Shown here piece after piece: positions 55,950 to 64,000 of a stretch of DNA of 64,000 nt. Numbering within the stretch: position 1 is the stretch's first letter; each line of letters starts with the position of its first letter. Origin of the DNA: Anderseniella sp963700885 (GTDB taxonomy: Bacteria > Pseudomonadota > Alphaproteobacteria > Rhizobiales > Aestuariivirgaceae); NCBI GenBank assembly GCA_963700885.1, contig CAVOZJ010000022.1, positions 180,738 to 244,737 of the forward strand, given 5' to 3'. Under the pieces are notes generated by a model, which saw only the letters and a program-made list of their open reading frames with translations, searched no databases and was not told where the DNA came from. The position numbers and the translations under genes are program-made.

Positions 55950-56552
55950 TCACGCTGCTTCGCGTTTCGCCCAGGCCGTCTTGAAAGCAGGCCGGTCCCG
56001 CAACCGCGCCAGGTAACCAACCAGCGGGCCTTCCGGCAGGTTCCACCGCATCCCGTTGATGCCCCAGCCCATGCAGTGACCGATAATCAGGTCCGGTACC
56101 GTAAAATCGTCTCCCATGACGTAGTGGTTGCCGCCCAGCCGGGCTTGAAGGTGTTCCAGCCCTCTGGCATAGTCGTGGGCACACGCGGGAGCAGCCTTGT
56201 CGCTGCGCAGTTCTTCCGGCAGGACAAAACTGTTCTTGGCCGCCCACCACAATGCCCCATCCAGTTCGTCCAGGGCCAGATGGGTGAAGCTGTCCTGCTT
56301 CGCACGTTCGATCGTGCCCGCCCTGTGGGTGAATTTTCCGTGTTTGTCGGCCAGATACTGGCAGATCGCCACGCTGTCGAGGATCAGTTCGCCGCCATCC
56401 ATAAATGCCGGCACCTTTGCCGACGGATTGACGGCGAGTGCCTCGGGTGAATGTGGCGCAACGGCTTCCTGTTCATAGGGTTCGCCGAGTTCTTCCAGCA
56501 TCCACATCACCCTGAATGCACGGGTTTTTGGCGATCCGATCAACTTGTACAT
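55950..56552 (-). CDS. Glutathione S-transferase family protein
   Basis: This ~200-residue GST has the thioredoxin-like N-terminal domain (YKLIGSPKTRAFRVMWMLEE, with VNPSAKVPAFMDG and LDSVAICQYLADKHG) and an all-helical C-terminal domain (VPDLIIGHCMGW). Role: glutathione conjugation or another GST function. I prefer the ATG at 56552, where the family fold begins; the frame from 56612 adds 20 residues. Confidence 0.9.
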   Translation of the reverse strand: MYKLIGSPKTRAFRVMWMLEELGEPYEQEAVAPHSPEALAVNPSAKVPAFMDGGELILDSVAICQYLADKHGKFTHRAGTIERAKQDSFTHLALDELDGALWWAAKNSFVLPEELRSDKAAPACAHDYARGLEHLQARLGGNHYVMGDDFTVPDLIIGHCMGWGINGMRWNLPEGPLVGYLARLRDRPAFKTAWAKREAA

Positions 56553-56667
56553 CTTGCTAAAATCTCCGGTTTGGTTATTGAATTCATACTGAAAACACCT
56601 GGGTCCGGACAACCGCCAATCAAACCTGGCAGGCTGCGCGTTTCACTGGCACGAGGATCAACGTGCA

Positions 56668-57243
56668 TCAGTTTTGATCCTTGAAGCTTTCAGGCGTATC
56701 GAAATCCCGCAATACCGCGTCAGAGACCACATCGACCATCTGAACATTTTCGCCTGCCAGCAGGTCGCGAGCGCCCCTGTCGCCGGCAACTTGATCCAGC
56801 CTGACAAAATTTTCGCTGCCCAGAATTACCGGATTACCCCGCACGCCATCGTATAGCGGAACAACAATGCTGGCTTTACCGGCAAATTCATCCAAAAGCT
56901 GGTTAATGATCTCGGCGCCAACATCCGGCATGTCGCCCAGCAGGATCATCGCGCCCGCACAACTTTGCGGGACTGCTGCGATACCTGTCTTCAACGAACC
57001 GGCCTGACCGGCCGCAAAATCAGCATTGTGGGCAAAAACCAGATCAAGCCCGCCTAATGCAGCCTGCACACCCGCGGCTTCATGACCGGTCACCACAATA
57101 ACGGGGTCCAGTTCCGTGGCGAGCGCCGCCTCGGCGACACGGCGCACCATTGCCTGCCCGCCGTACCGGGCCAGCAGCTTGTTGTCAGCACCAAAGCGGG
57201 ATGACGTCCCTGCCGCCAGAATGATGCCTGCAAGCCCATTCAC
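56668..57243 (-). CDS. MobA/MocA-like molybdenum cofactor nucleotidyltransferase
   Basis: This 191-residue NTP-transferase has IILAAGTSSRFGADNKLLA at the start and LLGDMPDVG later, as in MocA/MobA-like enzymes that add CMP to molybdopterin. MCD is the cofactor of the xanthine dehydrogenase and CO dehydrogenase families, which fits the XdhC and CoxE genes beside it. It overlaps the preceding molybdopterin-binding gene by 4 bp and ends the operon. Confidence 0.86.
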   Translation of the reverse strand: MNGLAGIILAAGTSSRFGADNKLLARYGGQAMVRRVAEAALATELDPVIVVTGHEAAGVQAALGGLDLVFAHNADFAAGQAGSLKTGIAAVPQSCAGAMILLGDMPDVGAEIINQLLDEFAGKASIVVPLYDGVRGNPVILGSENFVRLDQVAGDRGARDLLAGENVQMVDVVSDAVLRDFDTPESFKDQN

Positions 57244-58247
57244 CGGCCCGCCTCACGCGGAGATGGCCGGGTTTCTATCTCCATCAACAGCCCGCCGGCA
57301 CCCATGTCCATGATATCCTGCGGTCGAACGTCAATTCCCGCTAGCACCCTGCCGAGAACCCAGTCAAATCCGTTCAATTTTGGAGAGCGGGCACACGACG
57401 GCACGCCGATTACGACCACGTCTTCCAGTTTGCCAAGCAACAACAAATTTCCGGGGTCCACCGGCATGCCCAGATGGACAATCTGCCCGCCTGCGGCCTC
57501 CAGACCTGCCGGCACCACGTCGCCACGATCTACAATTGCCGATGCCCCAAACACTAGAACCGGATCATGTTCTGATGCTTTCAACTGCCTGACACCATCA
57601 GCCACCCCATCAATTGTGTGTGCAACTTCAATAACATCACCAAGTTCGCTGCCATAACGTTCAAGCCGGTCTTGAATAACCGATGCAGATTTTTCCAGCA
57701 GTGCCTCCTTCATGCCAGCCCTGCGGGTCAGCACCAGGCCAGCCTTGTGCGGCATGAATGGCACAACTGACACCAGCGGACCTGAACCGGCGAGGTCTAC
57801 TGCTTCATCAACAATGCCTGCTGGCGCGGAAAATGGAATGATTTTCACGGTTGCCACCATCTGCCCGGCCTTAACCACCTGAAATGGCGTCAACGTCGCC
57901 AGTGTCACCGCCTCATGCAGACGATTCAGCACCCGAACCAGGCCCGCATCCACCAGTACTATTCCATCATGCGATGAGTATATGTTGGCACGCCCGGTTG
58001 CAGCGGCCTGACGGACGACGCCATTGCCGCATACTGCATCCGCAAGTAGCCCTGCGGCGGCATCTTCATGCACATCACGATCATCGATGCGCGCTGCAAA
58101 AACCTTGGCAATCCCGGCTGCACTCAACTCCGAGATATCTGCAGCAGACAGTACTCGGCCCTTCTTGAAACTGATGCCGCCTTTCCGCACGGAGTGCGCC
58201 AGAATGGCGCCTTGCGCCAACGCCACATCAATTTCACCGAAAATCAT
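57240..58247 (-). CDS. Molybdopterin-binding protein
   Basis: This 335-residue protein has a MoaB/MogA-like domain in its C-terminal half (LVFGASAIVDRGDVVPAGLE, PVDPGNLLLLGKLEDVVVIG) after an N-terminal region of uncertain fold. Such fused proteins are encoded with MocA and XdhC genes in molybdenum-hydroxylase loci. Coupled at both ends (4-bp overlaps with XdhC-C and the MocA-like gene). Confidence 0.82.
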   Translation of the reverse strand: MIFGEIDVALAQGAILAHSVRKGGISFKKGRVLSAADISELSAAGIAKVFAARIDDRDVHEDAAAGLLADAVCGNGVVRQAAATGRANIYSSHDGIVLVDAGLVRVLNRLHEAVTLATLTPFQVVKAGQMVATVKIIPFSAPAGIVDEAVDLAGSGPLVSVVPFMPHKAGLVLTRRAGMKEALLEKSASVIQDRLERYGSELGDVIEVAHTIDGVADGVRQLKASEHDPVLVFGASAIVDRGDVVPAGLEAAGGQIVHLGMPVDPGNLLLLGKLEDVVVIGVPSCARSPKLNGFDWVLGRVLAGIDVRPQDIMDMGAGGLLMEIETRPSPREAGR

Positions 58248-58921
58248 CTATCCGCGCCCAGTCGAAGCGTCCTGGTCATTTCAGCCATGATGGAAATGGC
58301 TATTTCCGGCGCACCTCGAGCGCCTATATCCAGGCCCACCGGCCCGCTAATGCGCGACGGTTCCACGCCTGCCTGTTTCAACCGTTCCGCGCGCGAAGCC
58401 TGGGTGCGCCTGGAACCGAGCGCACCAATGTAAAAACATTCGCTCTGCAGAGCGCCAATCAATGCAGGATCATCGACCTTGGGATCATGGGTCAGCGCCA
58501 GAAAACCGGTTCGTGCATCGAGTCCGACGGATGGCAGCACTTCATCTGGCCAATCCGCGTAAAGCGTTACCTCCGGAAACCGCTGCTCCGTCGCAAACGC
58601 ACCGCGCGGATCGATCACCGTGATGTCGTATCCGGCTGCTTTCGCCATCGGCACCAGCGCCTGCGCTATATGGACAGCGCCAATAATCACCAGCCGGAGA
58701 GCCGGGTTGTGAATATGGATGAAAAACTCGCCCTTATCCGTTGCAACGACTCCGGATTTGTCGAATCGAAATCCGTTCTCCAGCGCATCTGCCAGTACAT
58801 GTTCACCGGCATAGCGATGTGCCACCACCTCCTGAGCACCTGAACTGATCTCGGTAACAACCGCTACCGGCAATCTGTCGGCACGTGCCTTTGCCAGGGT
58901 TTCTAGAACTCCAATGTCCAT
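58244..58921 (-). CDS. XdhC C-terminal Rossmann-domain protein
   Basis: This 225-residue protein contains the XdhC Rossmann (XdhC_C) domain: LRLVIIGAVHIAQALVPMAK, YDITVIDPRGAFAT, ALTHDPKVDDPALI and GALGSRRTQASRAERL. XdhC proteins insert the sulfurated Mo cofactor into molybdenum hydroxylases. The N-terminal XdhC_CoxI part is encoded by a separate gene 7 bp upstream. Confidence 0.88.
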   Translation of the reverse strand: MDIGVLETLAKARADRLPVAVVTEISSGAQEVVAHRYAGEHVLADALENGFRFDKSGVVATDKGEFFIHIHNPALRLVIIGAVHIAQALVPMAKAAGYDITVIDPRGAFATEQRFPEVTLYADWPDEVLPSVGLDARTGFLALTHDPKVDDPALIGALQSECFYIGALGSRRTQASRAERLKQAGVEPSRISGPVGLDIGARGAPEIAISIMAEMTRTLRLGADR

Positions 58922-58928
58922 GATGGCT

Positions 58929-59258
58929 TCAAGCTCCGGTCACCGGTTCGACGTAGACCCTGATCTTGCCACCGCACGCCAGGCCCACTTCCCACGCGGT
59001 TTCATCGGCTACACCAAACGCCAGTACCCTGCCCTCACCTGTTTCCATCACTCCTTGGGCTTCTGTAACGACGGCTCCTTCCACACATCCACCGGACACC
59101 GAGCCTTCGAAATTGCCATCGGCATCAATTACCAGTTGCGAACCGACCGGTTGCGGCGCAGATCCCCAGGTTTCGATCACTGTTGCCAGCGCCACCTTGC
59201 GTCCCTCACTTAGCCAGTTTTTCGCTGTAGTCAGCAGGTTTGCATCATTGCTGCTCAT
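58929..59258 (-). CDS. XdhC_CoxI N-terminal domain protein
   Basis: This 109-residue protein is the XdhC_CoxI domain alone: VALATVIETWGSAPQPVGSQ, FEGSVSGGCVEGAVV and ACGGKIRVYVEPV. It complements the separate Rossmann-domain protein. Split XdhC pairs of this kind occur in cox (CO dehydrogenase-type) clusters. It overlaps the CoxE-like gene by 4 bp. Confidence 0.88.
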   Translation of the reverse strand: MSSNDANLLTTAKNWLSEGRKVALATVIETWGSAPQPVGSQLVIDADGNFEGSVSGGCVEGAVVTEAQGVMETGEGRVLAFGVADETAWEVGLACGGKIRVYVEPVTGA

Positions 59259-60514
59259 GGTCTTGCCTCATCCGTTTTCCGCAGGCCGCCTGATTTGAGC
59301 CATCGCCGCGGGTCGTGGGTTTCATTTCGCGAACCTGACAGAACTTCAGCCAGATCAGCAAGCGTATTCAGCGAATGACACGGCCGGAATTCATCCACAT
59401 GGGGCATAATTGCCCTGACACCGCTGGCGCGGGCTTCAAATCCGCCATACCGCAAAAGCGGGTTAAGCCACACAATCCTCTTCGCAGAACGAGCCAGTCG
59501 CGCCATTTCCGCTTCAAGCACATCAACATCATCCCGGTCCAGACCGTCGGTCATCATCAGTACGTGAGCACCTTGTGCCAGCACCCGCCTTGCCCATTTC
59601 AAATTGAATTCGCGCAAGGTGTAACCAATGCGTGTCCCGCCGGACCAATCATCGACGTGAGAGCCAACAAGCTCCATTGCCTCGTCCACATCCCGGCGTC
59701 TGAGTTCACGCGTAATATTGGTCAATCGGGTTCCAAACACAAATACCTGCACCCTGGAACGGTCATTGGCCAGGGCATGCAGGAAGTGCAGAAACATGCG
59801 CGAATAGTTGGCCATGGATCCTGATATGTCCAGCAACACAACCAGCGGGGGTTCACGTGTCTGGCGAGCCTTGTGAGCCAGGGATGTCATGTTCCCACCT
59901 GCCCTCAGTGAGCGGCGAACTGTGGCTCGCATATCGAACACGCCTTTCGGTGATGATTTGAACCGCCGCATTTTCACTTCCAGCCGGTTCATTCTCATTC
60001 GGGCAATGGCAGCGCGTGCAATACGTTCTTCGTCGCCACTCATCTGCTCAAAGTCCTTGTTGCGCAACACCTCACGCGCCGAAGACGTGAACTCGCCTTC
60101 GAGCTCGATTTCGTCGGATGGCCGCTCACGTTGAGATTGTGCATCGTCCTGACTGAACATGGCTTCCGCCAACCGCTTTTGGCCGGCTTTTCTTTTAACC
60201 GGCGCAGTTTCAACCCGTACTTGCTGAAACAGCAACTGCATCAGTTGTTCGACCATGCCAGGCTTGCGCCAGCGCAAGTGATAGGCGCGTGCATATTTCG
60301 GGTCTAATCGAATGGCACGCGAGAAGTCGGATATCGCTCTTTTTAATTTATTTAATTTCAGATACGCCGTACCGCGACTGGAATAAACCAGTGCATATTT
60401 GCGATCGTTTTTTACGGCCTGGGTAAATACTTTTATACTTGTTTTGTAGTCCTCTTTGAGATAGGCGGCGGCACCTTCATCAAATAACTTTTTCGCCATG
60501 TAATTTTCGGACAT
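59255..60514 (-). CDS. coxE: CoxE-like VWA protein, N-terminus replaced by a TPR fragment (chimeric ORF)
   Basis: Residues from ~82 on are a CoxE-type VWA protein: WRKPGMVEQLMQLLFQQ, MIDAS LLDISGSM...S, MMTDGLD and the C-terminal CHSLNTLADL. CoxE works with the CoxD AAA+ ATPase to mature the Mo hydroxylase CoxL. Residues 1-81 instead form two TPR repeats (YALVYSSRGTAYLKLNKLKR, YARAYHLR) of another protein, which replaces the usual CoxE N-terminus. The switch falls at ~60272, where base composition also changes. I treat the ORF as an in-frame join of two unrelated genes, so its true start is unknown. Downstream it overlaps the XdhC_CoxI gene by 4 bp. Confidence 0.8.
   Translation of the reverse strand: MSENYMAKKLFDEGAAAYLKEDYKTSIKVFTQAVKNDRKYALVYSSRGTAYLKLNKLKRAISDFSRAIRLDPKYARAYHLRWRKPGMVEQLMQLLFQQVRVETAPVKRKAGQKRLAEAMFSQDDAQSQRERPSDEIELEGEFTSSAREVLRNKDFEQMSGDEERIARAAIARMRMNRLEVKMRRFKSSPKGVFDMRATVRRSLRAGGNMTSLAHKARQTREPPLVVLLDISGSMANYSRMFLHFLHALANDRSRVQVFVFGTRLTNITRELRRRDVDEAMELVGSHVDDWSGGTRIGYTLREFNLKWARRVLAQGAHVLMMTDGLDRDDVDVLEAEMARLARSAKRIVWLNPLLRYGGFEARASGVRAIMPHVDEFRPCHSLNTLADLAEVLSGSRNETHDPRRWLKSGGLRKTDEARP
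60255..60290. other. Chimeric junction between two genomes
   Basis: Around 60272 the CoxE-like reading frame switches to a TPR protein within the sequence HLR|WRKPG. Left of it the DNA is GC-rich with alphaproteobacterial genes; right of it AT-rich with an unrelated gene set. No repeat, tRNA or integrase is present here, which speaks for an assembly join. Confidence 0.75.
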
Positions 60515-60901
60515 GTGTAGGATTTCCTATTAATATCCCGATAGTATCGAGGAAAAGTTAAATAAGTTTATACACCCTTGAAATAATAAATAATTCAACC
60601 AATTAAGAATCCTTAAAGTAGTCATCCCTTGCAGTTGTGTCAACCAATGCGGACCGTTGGTGCTATGATCATATGGCAGCGGGGATTTGGCAGCGCATAT
60701 GGCCGGGTATGGCCGGCGGGTTTATATCTGCTAGGTTGAACCGATCAGTTTAGGATATTGATAGAATTAGAAAATCTTTATCTGTCGGTTTGCCCTGGTT
60801 CATGGTAAAGACAAAGCACGTTCGGCGCCTGAAAACATTGCCGATTTGAGACCAATAAAAATATCCAATCCTTATTTAATTTAAAAGTATAGGAATTTAA
60901 C
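60515..60901. other. AT-rich intergenic region after the junction
   Basis: This 387-bp stretch lies between the divergent TPR-fragment and thioesterase starts. It is markedly AT-richer than the first 60 kb and should hold the promoters of both genes. I see no short gene or repeat in it. Confidence 0.5.
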
Positions 60902-61711
60902 TTGATAAGTACAAAGACGATGGACCTCATGGACACATCGCGGAAAACTCCCGCTGTTGCACTCGAACCGAATGTATGGAAAGAAACCTATCAAATCAGG
61001 ACCTATGAGGTGGATTGCCGCAATCGGCTTTCAATTCTTTCCATGTTCAATTTCATGCAGGATGCCGCCAGCAAGCATGCCCAGGCGCTTGGCGTTTCGG
61101 TCCGCCGGCTGCTTTCGGAAAATTATACCTGGCTGCTTTCCCGTCTCAAGATTAAAATCGCCTCTTATCCGGATATAAACGATCGGATACAGATCGCCAC
61201 GTGGCCGTCCGGAACCCAACGATTGTTTGCCCTGCGCGATTTTGAACTCAGGAATGGAAGCGATCAGGTCATCGCTGAAGCCGTTTCAGCCTGGCTGGTT
61301 ATTGACGTTCAACGGCGGCGGCCGGTCCGCATTCTGCCGTTTGTGGACAGGCTCAAACCCCTTGAGGGTCATCACGTCCTGCCCGATACACTCGATAAGC
61401 TGCCGGGACTTAAAAATCGTACCTATGAAAAAGAATTTATCGCACGATATGGAGATCTCGATGTCAACCAGCATGTAAACAATGTGAGTTTTGTAGAATG
61501 GGTGGTGGAAGGTGTCCCCTCTTCTTTGCTAAATACATCGGCTCTGGCCCAGTTGGAAATAAACTTTCTGGCGGAGGCCTTTTACGAAGATTGTATACTG
61601 GCAGCATGCCACCCTCGGGATCCGGGTAATTCAGTTTATCATCACAGCCTTATCCGTCAGCAGGATGGTCGGGAGCTGGTACGTGCCAGGTCGGCTTGGC
61701 GACCGTTTTGA
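60902..61711 (+). CDS. Acyl-ACP thioesterase family protein
   Basis: This 269-residue double hot-dog protein matches bacterial acyl-ACP thioesterases (FatA/FatB-related): TYEVDCRNRLSILSMFNFMQD at the first domain, TWLLSRLKIKIA, and RYGDLDVNQHVNNVSFVEW in the second, with the Asp-Asn-His region of the active site. It hydrolyses acyl-ACP to free fatty acids. The start is the TTG at 60902 (AGGA upstream) or an ATG at 60920. It belongs to the foreign part of the contig. Confidence 0.87.
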   Translation: MISTKTMDLMDTSRKTPAVALEPNVWKETYQIRTYEVDCRNRLSILSMFNFMQDAASKHAQALGVSVRRLLSENYTWLLSRLKIKIASYPDINDRIQIATWPSGTQRLFALRDFELRNGSDQVIAEAVSAWLVIDVQRRRPVRILPFVDRLKPLEGHHVLPDTLDKLPGLKNRTYEKEFIARYGDLDVNQHVNNVSFVEWVVEGVPSSLLNTSALAQLEINFLAEAFYEDCILAACHPRDPGNSVYHHSLIRQQDGRELVRARSAWRPF

Positions 61712-61858
61712 ATGCCAAATGCAGAGGGTGGAGTGGAGCCATCCAGGCAGAGGCATGGATTAGGGAGCAAAGTGCAAAGAGCCTTTCATTTGATCTCGCG
61801 GCTGGAAAGCCACTCCCACACCCAATATTGCTTTTGCATTCAATATGACCAGATTACG

Positions 61859-62668
61859 TTATTTTAAGTATATGACAGGGCTGCAAGTGTACTGATCGGC
61901 CACAGACAGCTTGGCGTTGCAGCGGGTGAGCGCTTTTGCGACTTCGTTAAATGCTAATTGGGGGGTATTGTTGATTTCGCTTAAATGGGCCAGGATAACA
62001 TGCTGCAGATTTTCGTGTTGCAACTCCTCCAGCAGGATTTTTGAAGATGTATTTGAAAGGTGGCCGGCTCTGCCTTTTATACGCTGTTTCAGGGGCCAGG
62101 GGTAAGGGCCGTTTTCCAGCATCTGCGGGTCGTGATTGGCTTCAAGAATCAGCAGTGCACAGTGTTTTAAATGCTCCTTCACCATGGACGTTGCGATCCC
62201 CAAATCGGTGGCGATTGCGATGGTGGTTCCGTTTAGGCCGATGGTAAAGCCGACCGGATCTTCAGCATCATGAGATATCGAAAAGGGATGGATGGTCAGA
62301 TTGCTGATATGAAACGTCGTGCCGCATTCAAACGGTTTGGTTTCATGCAGGCTGCCGAGTCTGGGGGACGCCTGGTGGGTTTTCTGATTGATGTAGACCG
62401 GCAGTTTATACCGTCGGGAAAGAATACCGACGCCCTGGATATGATCGGAATGTTCGTGGGTGACGAGGATGGCATCCAGGTCTTCGGGGGCCAGATCTCT
62501 TGAGACTAATCTGCGCTGAAGCTCGACTCCGGATAGACCGGCGTCGATAAGAATTGATGTGTCACCGTCGCTGATATAGGTCGCATTGCCCTTGCTGCCG
62601 CTGGCCAGCATGCAAATGACGAGGTTGTAGTCGCAGGATTGTCGGGGTTTTTGAATTTTCGGATCCAT
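61859..62668 (-). CDS. MBL-fold metallo-hydrolase (WalJ/YycJ-like)
   Basis: This 269-residue metallo-beta-lactamase-fold protein has the metal motif THEHSDHIQG (HxHxDH), SISHDAEDPVGF and LEANHDPQML, as in WalJ/YycJ exonucleases linked to DNA repair and cell-wall control. The AT-rich upstream has no clear ribosome site; the internal ATG at MLASGSKGN is an alternative start. Likely the foreign organism's gene. Confidence 0.9.
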   Translation of the reverse strand: MDPKIQKPRQSCDYNLVICMLASGSKGNATYISDGDTSILIDAGLSGVELQRRLVSRDLAPEDLDAILVTHEHSDHIQGVGILSRRYKLPVYINQKTHQASPRLGSLHETKPFECGTTFHISNLTIHPFSISHDAEDPVGFTIGLNGTTIAIATDLGIATSMVKEHLKHCALLILEANHDPQMLENGPYPWPLKQRIKGRAGHLSNTSSKILLEELQHENLQHVILAHLSEINNTPQLAFNEVAKALTRCNAKLSVADQYTCSPVIYLK

Positions 62669-62949
62669 ATAGTTAAATTATTCGCGTTATTGCATGTTAA
62701 GATCTGTAGTCCCAAGCAAGAGCCGGCGTCTTCAGGGTTCCGTCATTTAAATAAGTAGTTGACTGATTTTACATAAATTAAAGCTTAATGAAAATTTGGG
62801 ATTTTACTGTCTTATAAAACCTTCTAATGCAACTGGCTTAGAATTTACTTTGACCTTTCCCTGCCGGCGATTTAACTTAACTTGAAATTTTAGTATAAAT
62901 ATCGTAAACAGCAAAAAATTAAAAGTCTAAAAAAGAAATGACCGGTTAA

Positions 62950-63414
62950 ATGAATTCAATAAATGTTGAAACAAAAATTGTGAGTCCTCTGATGGGGGAC
63001 GTCATTCCCCTTCCTTCATATGCCACCGATGGGTCAGCGGCAATTGATCTGAGGGCTTGCCTCAAAAAACAGGTTGGCATTCAGCCCGGAGAAACTGTTT
63101 TGGTTGGCAGCGGTATTGCTATTAATATTAAAGATCCCAACCTTGTCGGCATAATCGTGCCCCGTTCCGGCCTGGGAATAAAAAAAGGTATCGTACTGGC
63201 GAATACGATGGGTGTTATTGATTCGGATTATCAGGGTGAAATTAAAATTGGGCTTTTTAACCGCAGCCAGAACCAATATCCGATAAAGCCGGGGGAACGA
63301 ATATGTCAGATGCTATTTATGCCTGTAATACATGCCACGCTAAAATTGGTACAAGAATTCAGCAACGAAACATCCCGGAGCAATGGTGGTTTTGGCCATA
63401 CTGGAAGGGATTGA
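62950..63414 (+). CDS. dut: Deoxyuridine 5'-triphosphate nucleotidohydrolase
   Basis: dUTPase hydrolyses dUTP to dUMP. The 154-residue protein shows the five motifs: AIDLRAC, PRSGLGIKKG, GVIDSDYQGEIKI, ERICQMLF and the C-terminal SNGGFGHTGRD. It ends 2 bp before the stop of the converging M16 gene. Base composition is AT-rich, as in the rest of the foreign segment. Confidence 0.96.
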   Translation: MNSINVETKIVSPLMGDVIPLPSYATDGSAAIDLRACLKKQVGIQPGETVLVGSGIAINIKDPNLVGIIVPRSGLGIKKGIVLANTMGVIDSDYQGEIKIGLFNRSQNQYPIKPGERICQMLFMPVIHATLKLVQEFSNETSRSNGGFGHTGRD

Positions 63415-63416
63415 AC

Positions 63417-64000
63417 CTATGAACGGTTAGGGTCAAACAATATCTCTTCAAATTCTTTTTTATCGTTATTTACCGGGCCCAGCAGTGTCAATGCCATTTG
63501 GCGGGGATGGAAAAGATCGTTGGCCAGTTCAAGGATATCATCACGGGTGACCGCCTCGACTTTTTCGATAATTTTCTTCAGCGGAATCTCGCATCCAAAG
63601 TGTATTTCGTTTTGGGCGCTTCGAACCATTTGATTGTCAATGCTTTCAGAGGCCAGCATGAGACCGCCTTTGGTATACTCGATGGCGCCTTTGAGCTCTG
63701 TGGATTCCACGGGTTCTTTTTTCAGCCTGTGAATTTCATCTAAAACCAGCCGGGTTGTTTCCTGAGCCTGTTTGGGAGCCACGCCTGCATAGACACCGAA
63801 CATGCCGGTATCCCCGTGGGAAGAAATAAATGAATACACCGAGTAGGCCATTCACCTTTTTTCCCGCACTTCCTGAAACAGCCTTGAGCTCATGTTGCCA
63901 CCCAGGATGGTATTTAAAAGGGAGAAGGTGTAGCGGCGAGGGTCGGTGATGGGTAATCCCTTTGCACTCAGACAAATGTGCATCTGCTCTAAATCCCGCT
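63417..64000 (-). pseudogene. M16 (pitrilysin-type) zinc peptidase, C-terminal part, interrupted by a stop
   Basis: From the window edge the minus-strand frame reads MHICLSAKGLPITDPRRYTF and NTILGGNMSSRLFQEVREKR, then a TGA (63852-63854), and continues MAYSVYSFISSHGDTG to the TAG at 63417. The family motif is REKRGLAYSVYSF, so a Gly codon (GGA) appears to be changed to TGA by one base. The N-terminal HxxEH part lies beyond the window. The lesion is either real decay or a sequencing error; downstream ORF 63417-63851 on its own is not a normal gene. Confidence 0.8.

Noticed and set aside
63851..63851. TGA recoding (Gly or Trp) as explanation for the M16 interruption
   Set aside because: Neighbouring genes in the same segment (dut, WalJ, thioesterase) read through without in-frame TGA, so a single mutation or error is simpler.
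60272..64000. Genomic island or recent horizontal transfer
   Set aside because: No integrase, tRNA, direct repeat or insertion sequence at the boundary, housekeeping-type genes on the right, and the boundary falls inside a coding frame; an assembly join fits better.

Overview
The first ~60.27 kb reads as a chromosomal segment of an alphaproteobacterium, most likely of the order Hyphomicrobiales (Rhizobiales). The grounds are the slt–dapA–smpB arrangement, an alphaproteobacterial outer-membrane porin, DUF2336, DUF3126 and DUF1194 proteins, a BTLCP transglutaminase-like protease, the PAS_5/PilZ pair and two TTAA-N7-TTAAC (CtrA-type) sites. It is gene-dense housekeeping and accessory DNA. I see no rRNA, tRNA, CRISPR array or insertion sequence.

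Layout. 0.2–6.4 kb: dapA–smpB–class V aminotransferase operon, divergent soluble lytic transglycosylase, and two small membrane-anchored proteins. 6.4–9.1 kb: a long non-coding stretch, then a porin with a strong terminator. 9.4–11.3 kb: three-gene membrane/DCC1 thiol operon. 11.4–15.8 kb: two TPR-sulfotransferases and a hydroxypyruvate-isomerase-like protein, translationally coupled. 15.8–28.7 kb: glycosyltransferase, CobD, NAD kinase, DUF2336, MFS transporter, a receiver protein lacking its phospho-acceptor Asp, a MaoC/CitE pair, MscS channel, flavin reductase, patatin, HAD phosphatase and nitroreductase. 28.9–35.5 kb: secreted protein, decayed pirin, CPA2 antiporter, DUF1194, thrS and yidD. 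35.5–48.5 kb: choline-sulfatase, Fe-S scaffold-like protein, folE, hisI, CBS, rhomboid, PAS, PilZ, BTLCP, gamma carbonic anhydrase, cysE, two alpha/beta hydrolases and a zinc-finger protein. 48.7–56.6 kb: GNAT–SDR–YcaQ-like operon, class III aminotransferase behind a palindromic operator, CinA-like protein, sfsA, map, radC and GST. 56.7–60.27 kb: a minus-strand operon for maturing a molybdenum hydroxylase (CoxE-like VWA, split XdhC, molybdopterin-binding protein, MocA-like cytidylyltransferase).

At about 60,272 the sequence changes abruptly. The CoxE-like protein loses its normal N-terminus and continues in frame into a TPR protein. From there to the end the DNA is AT-richer and carries an acyl-ACP thioesterase, a WalJ-type metallo-hydrolase, dUTPase and an M16 peptidase, a set I associate with a different, probably deltaproteobacterial (Desulfobacterota-like) organism. 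I read this as a chimeric contig join rather than one natural genome. Several decayed genes are also visible: a pirin with an internal deletion, the C-terminal tail of a 3-hydroxybutyrate-dehydrogenase-like SDR, and an M16 peptidase with an in-frame stop in a conserved motif.
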